A stretch of 10,632 nucleotides of DNA. It comes from JAWUWD01 sp034112085 (GTDB taxonomy: Bacteria; Bacteroidota; Bacteroidia; Cytophagales; Cyclobacteriaceae). The stretch spans positions 1 through 10,632 of the forward strand of contig JAWUWD010000083.1 in NCBI GenBank assembly GCA_034112085.1, written 5' to 3'. A program made the position numbers and the translations under genes. This document shows positions 1 to 7,061 of this stretch, piece by piece. The stretch's first letter is position 1. Each line of letters opens with the position of its first letter. The notes under the pieces were generated by a model, which saw nothing but the letters and a program-made list of their open reading frames with translations, ran no database searches and was not told the DNA's origin.

Positions 1-1
1 T

Positions 2-463
2 TATGACATGAAAGTCCACCCACGTGAAAATGAGCTAGTGATTGGCACCCATGGCAGAAGCGTGTTCGGGGTAGATGTGAAACCATTTCAGAAGTTGGAC
101 GCGAGCAAGTCAGTAATTGCATTTGAGAGCTCAAAAATTAGATATTCTAAGAGATGGGGAGAGAGACGCTATCCATATTCGAAGCCTAATACTCCAAAAA
201 AAGACATAATGTATTATTCAAAGTCTTCTGGTGTCATCAAGATTGAAATTAGTAAAATTGTCAAAGATGGAAAGGAACTTATACTACTAGATCAAACTAG
301 TGCTGATGCTGGTTTCAATACTTATTCTTGGGATGTGAAGATAAAAAAATACAAAAAGAGAAAGGTAATATCTGATGAAGGTAATTATGTGGAAAAAGGA
401 AAATACGAGATTGTTTTCAAGAAAGATGGAATAGAATCTAAGGTGGAGATGGAAGTGAACTAG
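2..463 (+). CDS. BNR/sortilin-like propeller protein, C-terminal fragment (5' end outside window)
   Basis: The frame is open from base 2, so this is the last 154 codons of a longer gene; the ATG at 8 is internal. The segment DMKVHPRENELVIGTHGRSV is the final blade signature of secreted BNR/VPS10-type 'glycosyl hydrolase' propeller proteins common in Bacteroidota (HP..NELVIGTHGRS). After it come an RRYPYSKPNTP linker and a beta-rich C-terminal module. That module contains a DIMYYSK strand, a GFNTYSWDV turn and a YVEKGKYEIVFKKDG strand, resembling the FlgD/Ig-like domain that normally ends these proteins. I see no clear type IX sorting domain after it. Expected location is periplasm or cell surface, but the signal peptide lies outside the window. 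The substrate cannot be told; catalytic function is not established for most of this family. The gene converges on the acpH-like gene with one base between stop codons. Confidence 0.75.
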   Translation, partial: YDMKVHPRENELVIGTHGRSVFGVDVKPFQKLDASKSVIAFESSKIRYSKRWGERRYPYSKPNTPKKDIMYYSKSSGVIKIEISKIVKDGKELILLDQTSADAGFNTYSWDVKIKKYKKRKVISDEGNYVEKGKYEIVFKKDGIESKVEMEVN

Positions 464-464
464 G

Positions 465-1046
465 CTATACGTTTAGAGACTCTTTCACATGTTCCTGCAA
501 TTGGGGAAAGAACTCAAAAAACTCTTCCTCAAATTCTTTATAATGGGTTTTTAGTTCCATTACAGACTCTTCCATCTTTGAGTCATGTTTTGTGCGTCTA
601 GACATGCCCTGCATGACATCCTCGATGCCTTCGAAGTTCGCATAGTTGAGTAGCCAATTCTTACGCATCATGTAGGGCATCATGTGGTTGACATTGTCTG
701 GTAAATCAGCCTTATTCTCATTGATCATTTCGTAAAAATCTTCGACATAAATGTCAAGTGGTTTCTCAGAGAATTGACTCCAGTTTTTGGCCAAGAAGTG
801 ATCGTAATATATATCCACAATCACTCCTGAAAAGTGTCTGTATTTATTCCATAGATGCTTCTTACTTTGACTCACGATTAGATGAGTATCTGTGTAATGG
901 TCAATGGCCCGATGAAGTTTGATTCCTTTTTGGATAGATGGACGGAAGTCATTAAAAGAGCGTCCTTTCACAAAGTCAGCAATGAAGTTGCCGATTTTCA
1001 AATCAGTATCATCACCAGAGAGATAAATATGTGCGAGGAAATTCAT
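465..1046 (-). CDS. acpH: Acyl-carrier-protein phosphodiesterase (AcpH family)
   Basis: The protein probably removes the 4'-phosphopantetheine arm from holo-ACP, giving apo-ACP in the cytoplasm. At 193 residues it matches the usual AcpH length. It carries the family's marker segments in order: MNFLAHIYLS at the start, GNFIADFVKG (19-28), HRAIDHYTD (45-53), DIYYDHFLAKNW (78-89), WLLNYANFEGIEDVMQGMSRR (131-151) and a C-terminal acidic helix with FFPQL. Conserved Asp/His residues (D24, H45, D49, D82, H83) suit the metal-dependent HD-like fold. I chose the ATG at 1046 because MNFLAH is the family N-terminus. The TTG one codon upstream (1047-1049) would only add one residue. A TAGTTTTC element lies four bases before the ATG, which may be a one-mismatch Bacteroidota -7 box. 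No fatty-acid synthesis genes are adjacent. Confidence 0.88.
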   Translation of the reverse strand: MNFLAHIYLSGDDTDLKIGNFIADFVKGRSFNDFRPSIQKGIKLHRAIDHYTDTHLIVSQSKKHLWNKYRHFSGVIVDIYYDHFLAKNWSQFSEKPLDIYVEDFYEMINENKADLPDNVNHMMPYMMRKNWLLNYANFEGIEDVMQGMSRRTKHDSKMEESVMELKTHYKEFEEEFFEFFPQLQEHVKESLNV

Positions 1047-1107
1047 CAATGAAAACTACATATAAACCACTAGAACCTAAAGCTATTGTTGGCTTATGTA
1101 GTGGAGG

Positions 1108-1117
1108 AATTGCAATT
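1108..1117. repeat. Perfect 10-base palindrome in divergent spacer
   Basis: AATTGCAATT reads identically on both strands. It sits in the 95-base spacer between the divergent acpH and terB-like genes, 25 bases before the ATG at 1142. Its right half overlaps a possible TTG -33 element. It could be a small operator for a dimeric regulator, but palindromes this short and AT-rich also arise by chance, and no regulator gene is nearby. Confidence 0.25.
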
Positions 1118-1141
1118 GATAACTCACATGACTAAATTGGG

Positions 1142-1573
1142 ATGATCATTACATATGACACTACCATGGCAAATAACCCACATCTTAATATACTGGTTCA
1201 ATTGGCGAAAATTGATGGCGAAACTGATGGGTCTGAGCTTGACCTCATTCGCCAGATTGGTGTTTCTGAAAACATATCTGATAAGGATATAGACCATGCT
1301 ATTGAAACTACTGAAATTGAAGATTCAATTCCTTCTTTGGAAGATTTCACTGATGAGCAAAAGATTGACTTAATGACCAGCTTGGTGTTGGTGATGAAGA
1401 TTGATGGAATTGTTCATAAAGAAGAGATGAAATTCAGTCTTAGGGTGATCAAGAAATTAGGGTATGGTGAAGATGAACTTTTCGACTTAGTATCTTCTAC
1501 TTATAGCCAACCTAATATGGTAGAGAACGAAGGTGATATTCGTGCTCGCGCCAAAGCATTGCTAAATAAGTAA
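1142..1573 (+). CDS. TerB-like (tellurite resistance / TerB_N-type helical) protein
   Basis: This is a small, acidic, all-helical soluble protein of 143 residues. It has two matching acidic helix-hairpin segments: LVQLAKIDGETDGSELDLIR (18-37) and LVLVMKIDGIVHKEEMKFSL (81-100). This is the repeated pattern of the TerB fold, in which acidic residues after 'KxDG' (here D25, E27, D29, E32 and D88, H92, E94, E95) are thought to bind metal. There is no signal peptide or membrane segment. The annotated start is the ATG at 1142, but M9 (ATG at 1166) is equally plausible: it begins MANNPHLNILVQLAK, closer to the domain edge, and neither has a Shine-Dalgarno. The stop codon overlaps the methyltransferase ATG by one base (TAATG), implying coupled translation. 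The role is unknown; tellurite resistance should not be assumed from the family name. Confidence 0.72.
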   Translation: MIITYDTTMANNPHLNILVQLAKIDGETDGSELDLIRQIGVSENISDKDIDHAIETTEIEDSIPSLEDFTDEQKIDLMTSLVLVMKIDGIVHKEEMKFSLRVIKKLGYGEDELFDLVSSTYSQPNMVENEGDIRARAKALLNK

Positions 1574-2268
1574 TGACTGAAATCATTTCTGACATCCTTG
1601 GTCAAGCCTTGGTTGATTATTACAACGGTGAGGAACCTGTCTTGATGGTCAATAATAAATATGGTGATCCTGAAGAAATGCCTGTGGAGGTTTTCTTTAG
1701 AGAAAAGGAAGATCTCACGGGTTTAGAAAAGGCCGCCCTATTACATTGTAAAGGAAGAATATTAGATGTTGGCGCTGGAGCAGGAGCTGTAGCATTGATG
1801 TTGCAGGATGATTTTGATACTACGGCTATTGAGAGTTCTGATGGTGCCTCTCAAGTGATGAAAGCGCGTAAGGTGCGAAATGGAATCACTGGAGATATAT
1901 TTGATTATCATGGGGAAGATTATGATACGCTGCTTTTGCTGATGAATGGTATCGGTATCGTAGGGAGGTTGGATAACCTACAAAAATCACTGACTCACTT
2001 TGCTACCATACTTAAACCCGATGGTCAGATATTGCTGGACTCGAGTGATATAAGCTACCTCTATGAAGGGGGAGATAAACCTGCGGATAAGTATTTTGGT
2101 CAATTGGCTTATCAATATGCCTATAAAGAGCAATTGGGAAGCTGGTTCGACTGGCTTTATGTGGATTTTGACACACTAAGTGAATATGCTGAAAAAGCTG
2201 GGCTGATTGCTGAAAAATTGCATGAAGATGATACGGATCAGTATCTCGCTAGGATTATAAAGAAATAA
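1573..2268 (+). CDS. Class I SAM-dependent methyltransferase, substrate unknown
   Basis: The protein has 231 residues and is predicted cytoplasmic. The glycine-rich SAM-binding motif I is GRILDVGAGAGAVALML (61-77). An acidic residue at the end of strand 2 (E87 in TTAIESSD) should hold the SAM ribose, GDIFDY (107-112) matches the adenine-contacting acidic turn, and LKPDGQILLDSSD (147-159) is the usual post-motif strand. These place it in the Rossmann-fold class I superfamily. The roughly 60-residue N-terminal helical region (DILGQALVDYYNGE) and the C-terminal FDTLSEYAEKAGL segment give no substrate clue. No tRNA, rRNA or protein-methylase signature is visible. Translation is probably coupled to the terB-like gene through the TAATG overlap, and the amidohydrolase starts 13 bases after its stop, so all three may be one transcript. 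Confidence 0.85.
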   Translation: MTEIISDILGQALVDYYNGEEPVLMVNNKYGDPEEMPVEVFFREKEDLTGLEKAALLHCKGRILDVGAGAGAVALMLQDDFDTTAIESSDGASQVMKARKVRNGITGDIFDYHGEDYDTLLLLMNGIGIVGRLDNLQKSLTHFATILKPDGQILLDSSDISYLYEGGDKPADKYFGQLAYQYAYKEQLGSWFDWLYVDFDTLSEYAEKAGLIAEKLHEDDTDQYLARIIKK

Positions 2269-2281
2269 AACAAAAGAGAAG

Positions 2282-3559
2282 ATGAAGAAATTGCTAACCA
2301 CCGTGTTCGTACTATTTACTATTGTGGGTTTTGCACAAAAGGCCTATTTGCATTGCGGTAAACTTATAGATGTTGACAATGGGAAGATACTTGTTGAAAT
2401 GACAGTAATAGTAGAAGGTGAGAAAATCATTTCAGTGGAAAAGGGATTCATAAAAGCCGATGTGGGAAACATAGTAATTGATTTAAAATCAAAAACTGTT
2501 ATGCCTGGATTGATGGATATGCATGTGCATATAGAATCGCAATATGATAAAGGAAGGTATGCAAGAGTATTTAAAAATAACCCAGCAGATATCGCGTTTC
2601 GTTCAGCAGTTTTTGCGAAAAAGACATTAATGGCTGGATTTACAACAGTACGAGATTTGGGAGGAACAGGAGTTAATATATCTCTGAAAAATGCGATTAA
2701 AAATGGTTCAGTTGACGGGCCTAGAGTATTTACTGCAGGGAAAATCATAGCTACTACTGGAGGGCATGGTGATCCGACAAATGGATATAGAGCGGACTTG
2801 ATGGGAAATCCTGGCCCATTGGAAGGAGTGATCAATAGTCCAGATGAGGCACGAAAAGCCGTTAGACAGAGATACAAAAATGGAGCAGATGTGATCAAAA
2901 TCACAGCAACTGGAGGAGTATTGAGTGTCGCTAAAGATGGCTCAGGTCCCCAATTTACAATGGAAGAACTCAAAGCTGTCGTAGAAACGGCTAATGAGTA
3001 TGGTATGATCACAGCAGCGCATGCCCACGGGGCTGAGGGAATGAAGCGTGCTGTAGAGGCAGGAATTACGACTATTGAACATGGGACATTGATGAATGAA
3101 GAAGTAATGGATTTGATGAAGGCAAAAGGAACATACCTAGTCCCGACCATTACAGCTGGTAAGTTCGTGGCAGAAAAAGCAGCGATTCATGGTTTTTATC
3201 CTGCCGTAATTGTACCTAAGGCTTTAATGATAGGGCCTAAGCTTCAAGAAACATTTGGCAAAGCATATAAACGAGGAGTTAAAATAGTTTTTGGAACTGA
3301 TGCAGGTGTATTTCCACATGGGGAAAACGGCAAAGAGTTTGGATACATGGTGGAGGCAGGAATGCCCGCAATGGAAACTATTCAATCTGCAACGATGACG
3401 GCCGCAAAATTATTGAAAGTTGATAATGAGCTAGGCTCTATTACTAAAGGAAAGTTTGCCGATATCATAGCGGTTGATGAAGATCCCTTGAAAAATATTC
3501 ATACAATGGAGAATGTGAGTTTTGTAATGAAAGGTGGCACGGTTTATAAAAATCAATAG
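2282..3559 (+). CDS. Exported metal-dependent amidohydrolase (Xaa-Pro dipeptidase/imidazolonepropionase-like)
   Basis: The protein has 425 residues. It starts with a clear signal peptide (MKKLLTTVFVLFTIVGFAQ, cleavage probably near residue 19), so it should act in the periplasm. The amidohydrolase TIM-barrel metal site is complete: HVH (H81, H83), the lysine normally carbamylated to bridge two metals (K206 in DVIKITATGG), H247/H249 in AAHAHG, H267 in TIEHGT and the catalytic D340 in FGTDAG. VMPGLMDMHVH, TTVRDLGG and the TGGHGD motif (159-164) are typical of the group that includes characterised Xaa-Arg/Lys/Pro dipeptidases. The C-terminal KGKFADIIAVDEDPL returns to the small beta domain. Hydrolysis of a dipeptide or N-acyl amino acid is the best guess; the exact substrate cannot be read from sequence. 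It may be co-transcribed with the methyltransferase 13 bases upstream. Confidence 0.85.
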   Translation: MKKLLTTVFVLFTIVGFAQKAYLHCGKLIDVDNGKILVEMTVIVEGEKIISVEKGFIKADVGNIVIDLKSKTVMPGLMDMHVHIESQYDKGRYARVFKNNPADIAFRSAVFAKKTLMAGFTTVRDLGGTGVNISLKNAIKNGSVDGPRVFTAGKIIATTGGHGDPTNGYRADLMGNPGPLEGVINSPDEARKAVRQRYKNGADVIKITATGGVLSVAKDGSGPQFTMEELKAVVETANEYGMITAAHAHGAEGMKRAVEAGITTIEHGTLMNEEVMDLMKAKGTYLVPTITAGKFVAEKAAIHGFYPAVIVPKALMIGPKLQETFGKAYKRGVKIVFGTDAGVFPHGENGKEFGYMVEAGMPAMETIQSATMTAAKLLKVDNELGSITKGKFADIIAVDEDPLKNIHTMENVSFVMKGGTVYKNQ

Positions 3560-3626
3560 ATCAAAAATTACTTGTAGCGGAGCAACCATTTGTTCATGAT
3601 TTGAGTCTATATAAAAAATTCGAACT

Positions 3627-4580
3627 ATGAAAACTCATTTCTACTCACTGCTATTTATATTCTCTGCTCATTTAGTGTTTGGACAAGATGTTCAAAAGGC
3701 GATTGGCTTATATGAAACCAATAAACTTACGGAGGCTAGTAAAATTTTAAGAACTATTGGCGAGAATAGTCCTAAATATGAGAAATCTCAATTTTATCTA
3801 GGTCGTATCGCTTTTGATAATGAAGATTTCGTTCAAGCACAGGAGTTTTTTGAAGAAGTTGTAGAGTTGAATGGCAACAGTTCGGAATACCAATACTGGT
3901 TGGGTAATGCTATGGGTAGACTGGCTCAAGAATCCAACTTCTTTAAACAAGGAATTCTGGCTCCTCAAATCAAAAGTGCGTACGAAAGGTCAGTTGAACT
4001 TGATCCTAAAAATATTGATGCAAGTTGGGGGTTAGTAGAATATTACACACTAGCACCTGGAGTCATGGGAGGCAGTTGGGAGAAAGCTGAAAAAACGGCC
4101 AGAGCAATTTATGTTTTAGACAAGCTTCAGGGTCATAATGCACTAGCAACAGTTTACTTGAGACAAGAGAAGTTTTCACTCGCAGAGCAAGAATATATTA
4201 AGGCATCCAAGTTAGATCAACGTTTTGTATTCACTTTGGGATATTTCTATCAGAATCAAAAGACATTCAATAAGGCTTTCGAAGTATTTGAAAATGAAGT
4301 GAGGAAAAATCCTGAGAATATAGCAGCCTTGTATCAAATTGGAAGGACGAGTGCTTTGTCAGGGGAGAGGCCTGACCTTGGAATTCGAAGTCTCAATGAA
4401 TACTTGAACCAACCAATTAATGATGATATTCCTTCTCATTCAGCTGCATTGATGCGAAAAGGGATGATCTATGAAAAAATTGGCGAAACAACTAAGGCTA
4501 AAACATACTATAGCCAATCACTAGCTAAGGATTCAGAAATGAACCTTGCCAAGGAAGGTTTAGATAGGCTTAGTAAGTGA
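3627..4580 (+). CDS. Exported TPR-repeat protein
   Basis: The 317-residue protein begins with a signal peptide (MKTHFYSLLFIFSAHLVFGQ, likely cut after Q20 or just before it) and is otherwise built of tetratricopeptide-like helix pairs from about residue 22 to the end. Recognisable repeat cores include FYLGRIAFDNEDFVQAQEFF (56-75), AYERSVELDPKNIDASWGL (118-136) and YLRQEKFSLAEQEYIKAS (177-194). The segment SNFFKQGILAPQIKSAYE and the later LAPGVMGGSWEKAEK (142-156) are a pattern I associate with one subfamily of secreted bacterial TPR proteins, so it is not a generic repeat protein. It probably acts as a periplasmic protein-binding scaffold; no partner is evident. It lies 67 bases after the amidohydrolase and may have its own promoter, though I see no good -7 element. 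It converges on the DUF4924 gene with five bases between stops. Confidence 0.78.
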   Translation: MKTHFYSLLFIFSAHLVFGQDVQKAIGLYETNKLTEASKILRTIGENSPKYEKSQFYLGRIAFDNEDFVQAQEFFEEVVELNGNSSEYQYWLGNAMGRLAQESNFFKQGILAPQIKSAYERSVELDPKNIDASWGLVEYYTLAPGVMGGSWEKAEKTARAIYVLDKLQGHNALATVYLRQEKFSLAEQEYIKASKLDQRFVFTLGYFYQNQKTFNKAFEVFENEVRKNPENIAALYQIGRTSALSGERPDLGIRSLNEYLNQPINDDIPSHSAALMRKGMIYEKIGETTKAKTYYSQSLAKDSEMNLAKEGLDRLSK

Positions 4581-4585
4581 GATAT

Positions 4586-5116
4586 TTAATTTTCATTAGT
4601 GTGCTGCTGCTTATACTTGAAGCTTAAGTACGACAAGATGTCCCCAAATGCATTGATACTCTCCATCAACTCAGGTGCGATAGTTTTGCCTTCCATTCTT
4701 AAAAGCAATAGGCCATATACACCATTTAAGCAAATTTGAACTTCATCATCAATTTGCCCTTTAGAGAAGGCCTTACTTTTTTCTATATGAGCTTTGGAGT
4801 TGTTATGTACTTCTTCAAAGTTATTGTCAGTGCTTTGCAGCTCTTTATGAATTTTTGATAGATCGCCTACTATTTTTTGAACTTCAGCTAAGTGACCAAA
4901 CTTCTCCAGCCCCTCTTTTTTCATATGGGAAATGACATCAGCATACCATGAAGAAAGGCTTTTTTTCTCTTTTTCATCACCAGGGATATTCGCAACAATA
5001 CGAGATTTTATTTGTTCAAGATTAAATTCATAAGCCCGGATCAAATCCTCTGTTTGATACATGTGGATTATGTATTCTACAATATTATTTTCTCTCTTCT
5101 TTTCTGCGATACTCAT
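4586..5116 (-). CDS. DUF4924 family protein
   Basis: The 176-residue cytoplasmic protein matches the Bacteroidota family DUF4924 by its N-terminus: MSIAEKKRENNIVEYIIHMY, then QTEDLIRAYEFNLEQIK. It continues with WYADVISHMKKEGLEKFGHL and a helical C-terminal half (ICLNGVYGLLLLRMEGKTIA, 128-147) ending in FGDILSYLSFKYKQQH. It is predicted all-helical, with no signal peptide, membrane span or catalytic motif. Function is unknown. The start is secure because the IAxxKRxxNIxEYI opening is the family's conserved N-terminus. A TAATTTTG element ends four bases before the ATG, which suggests a leaderless or nearly leaderless mRNA. It is divergent from lepA. Confidence 0.82.
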   Translation of the reverse strand: MSIAEKKRENNIVEYIIHMYQTEDLIRAYEFNLEQIKSRIVANIPGDEKEKKSLSSWYADVISHMKKEGLEKFGHLAEVQKIVGDLSKIHKELQSTDNNFEEVHNNSKAHIEKSKAFSKGQIDDEVQICLNGVYGLLLLRMEGKTIAPELMESINAFGDILSYLSFKYKQQHTNEN

Positions 5117-5120
5117 TGTA

Positions 5121-5128
5121 CAAAATTA
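5121..5128 (-). promoter_or_regulatory. Candidate Bacteroidota -7 element for the DUF4924 gene
   Basis: On the minus strand the bases read TAATTTTG, an exact match to the Bacteroidota primary-sigma -7 consensus TAnnTTTG. The last G is followed by only TACA before the ATG at 5116. Transcription would therefore begin at or within a few bases of the start codon. No clear TTG is seen at a -33 spacing, so support rests on the -7 box and its position in a divergent spacer. Confidence 0.42.
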
Positions 5129-5213
5129 ACGGTTTTGGTATTGTTATTTCAGCCACATCAAATTATTTATCGACCTAAGCCTTAGATGCAATCATTCTCT
5201 ATGAAATAATTCC

Positions 5214-5221
5214 TATTTTTG
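5214..5221 (+). promoter_or_regulatory. Candidate Bacteroidota -7 element for lepA
   Basis: TATTTTTG is an exact match to TAnnTTTG and lies 38 bases before the lepA ATG. This would leave a 5' leader of roughly 30 bases, rich in purines (AGAGGA, GAGAAG), which may help ribosome loading. A -33 TTG is not evident at the expected distance. As the lepA-folD gap is 17 bases, this promoter probably serves at least both genes. Confidence 0.48.
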
Positions 5222-5259
5222 TGGCTTGTAAGGCAGAGGAAAAAGCTGAGAAGTAACAT

Positions 5260-7044
5260 ATGAAAAACATTAGAAATTTCTGTATAATCGCCCATATAGA
5301 CCATGGTAAAAGCACTTTGGCAGATCGACTTTTGCAGGAAACCAATACAGTGTCTGATCGTGATATGCAAAATCAGTTGCTTGATAGCATGGATTTAGAG
5401 CGTGAAAGAGGGATTACGATCAAGAGTCATGCAATACAAATGGACTATACACACGAGGGTGAGGAATACACCCTCAATTTGATAGACACTCCAGGTCATG
5501 TGGATTTCTCATACGAAGTGTCACGATCTATAGCAGCTTGCGAAGGAGCATTATTGATTGTGGATGCATCTCAAGGGATTGAAGCACAAACAATCTCTAA
5601 CCTTTACCTAGCGTTGGAAAATGATTTAGAGATCATTCCTGTACTCAATAAGATTGATTTGCCAGGAGCTATGCCTGAAGATGTGACTGAACAGATTGTT
5701 GATCTTATAGGTTGTGATCCATCAGATGTTGTACTCGCAAGTGGAAAAACGGGATTAGGTGTTCCAGATATTTTAACAGCAATTGTTGATCGAATACCTG
5801 CTCCAAAAGGTGATCCAGATGGTCCATTGCAAGCATTGATATTTGATTCGGAATTCAATTCATTTAGAGGGATTGAAGTGATTTTCCGTGTGATGAATGG
5901 TAGCATAAGTAAAGGAGACAAAGTGAAATTTGTCAACACAGGAAAAACATATGATGCTGATGAGATTGGCATACTTAAACTTGAACAAGAGCCTAAGAAG
6001 ACTATTGGTACAGGGAATGTTGGGTACCTGATTTCAGGAATCAAGGTTGCCAAAGAAGTAAAAGTTGGAGATACCATAACGCATGTTGATAGACCTTGTG
6101 AAGCCGTTACTGGTTTTGAGGATGTCAAGCCTATGGTTTTTGCAGGGATATATCCTGTAGAGACTACTGATTATGAAGAATTGCGCTACTCTATGGAAAA
6201 GCTCCAACTCAATGATGCATCATTGGTGTGGGAACCAGAGACTTCTGCTGCTTTAGGTTTTGGCTTTAGATGTGGATTCTTAGGTATGCTGCATATGGAG
6301 ATTATCCAAGAACGATTGGAACGTGAATTTGATATGACTGTCATCACAACAGTACCTTCAGTGCAGTTTCACGCAATAAAAACTGATGGTACTAGCACTG
6401 ATATCAATGCGCCATCTGAAATGCCAGAGCCAAATACGATCTCACATATAGAAGAACCGTTTATAAGAGCGCAAATAATTTCAAAAGCGGACTATGTAGG
6501 CAGTATAATAAGTCTGTGTATGGATAAGCGTGGGCAAATTAAGAACCAGGTGTATTTGACATCAGATCGTGTTGAACTGACGTTTGAATTACCATTGTCA
6601 GAGATAGTTTTTGATTTCTTTGATAAACTGAAAACAATATCACGAGGATACGCTTCTTTGGATTATGAGTTGATTGGTTTTAGACAGTCTACTATGGTGA
6701 AGTTGGACATTATGCTCAACGGTGAGAAAGTTGATGCTCTTTCAGCCATAACACATAAAGACAAGGCGTATGATTGGGGTAAAAAGTTGTGTGAAAAATT
6801 AAAAGAATTGATACCAAGACAAATGTTTGAAATTGCGATACAAGCATCAATTGGAACAAAGATAATATCTAGAGAATCTGTAAAGGCACTTCGTAAAAAT
6901 GTACTAGCAAAGTGTTATGGTGGAGATATTTCACGTAAGAGAAAATTATTAGAAAAGCAAAAGAAGGGTAAGAAACGGATGCGAAATGTCGGTAATGTGG
7001 AAATTCCACAAGAAGCTTTCATGGCAGTTTTAAAACTTGATTAA
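5260..7044 (+). CDS. lepA: Elongation factor 4 (LepA) GTPase
   Basis: LepA/EF4 is a ribosome-associated translational GTPase implicated in back-translocation and in ribosome assembly. The 594-residue length is normal. The GTPase domain is intact: G1 AHIDHGKST (11-19), G2 RGITI (50-54), G3 DTPGHVDF (76-83, including catalytic-type H80), G4 NKID (130-133) and a G5 SGKTG in place of the more common SAKTG. Domain II and the EF-G-like domain III follow, with LGFGFRCGFLGMLHMEI near residues 336-352. The LepA-specific C-terminal domain ends with GKKRMRNVGNVEIPQEAFMA. The start MKNIRNFCIIAHIDHGKST matches LepA N-termini residue for residue at most positions. lepB is not adjacent, unlike in enterobacteria. 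folD follows after 17 bases and is probably co-transcribed. Confidence 0.97.
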   Translation: MKNIRNFCIIAHIDHGKSTLADRLLQETNTVSDRDMQNQLLDSMDLERERGITIKSHAIQMDYTHEGEEYTLNLIDTPGHVDFSYEVSRSIAACEGALLIVDASQGIEAQTISNLYLALENDLEIIPVLNKIDLPGAMPEDVTEQIVDLIGCDPSDVVLASGKTGLGVPDILTAIVDRIPAPKGDPDGPLQALIFDSEFNSFRGIEVIFRVMNGSISKGDKVKFVNTGKTYDADEIGILKLEQEPKKTIGTGNVGYLISGIKVAKEVKVGDTITHVDRPCEAVTGFEDVKPMVFAGIYPVETTDYEELRYSMEKLQLNDASLVWEPETSAALGFGFRCGFLGMLHMEIIQERLEREFDMTVITTVPSVQFHAIKTDGTSTDINAPSEMPEPNTISHIEEPFIRAQIISKADYVGSIISLCMDKRGQIKNQVYLTSDRVELTFELPLSEIVFDFFDKLKTISRGYASLDYELIGFRQSTMVKLDIMLNGEKVDALSAITHKDKAYDWGKKLCEKLKELIPRQMFEIAIQASIGTKIISRESVKALRKNVLAKCYGGDISRKRKLLEKQKKGKKRMRNVGNVEIPQEAFMAVLKLD

Positions 7045-7061
7045 TCATTTATAAGAATAAT

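Noticed and set aside
8..10. ATG at position 8 as a true gene start
   Set aside because: The frame stays open to the window edge and the upstream residues (YD) belong to the conserved blade motif, so the gene starts outside the window.
1047..1049. TTG as start codon of the acpH-like gene
   Set aside because: The next codon is ATG and gives the conserved MNFLAH N-terminus and the usual 193-residue length.
1142..1573. Tellurite resistance operon
   Set aside because: Only a TerB-fold protein is present; terC, terD, terZ and related genes are absent, and this fold occurs widely outside tellurite resistance.
2344..3150. Long antisense open frame (268 codons) opposite the amidohydrolase
   Set aside because: It lies wholly inside a gene with a complete metal site and signal peptide, its translation shows no recognisable domain, and it is a by-product of the coding frame opposite.
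3588..3620. Promoter for the TPR gene (TTTG plus TATATAAA)
   Set aside because: The putative -7 box lacks the TTTG half of the Bacteroidota consensus, and AT-rich matches of this quality are common in the spacer.
5604..6128. Antisense open frame (174 codons) opposite lepA
   Set aside because: The sense strand is unambiguous LepA; the antisense product is Ser/Pro/Thr-rich, low in complexity and without a family signature.
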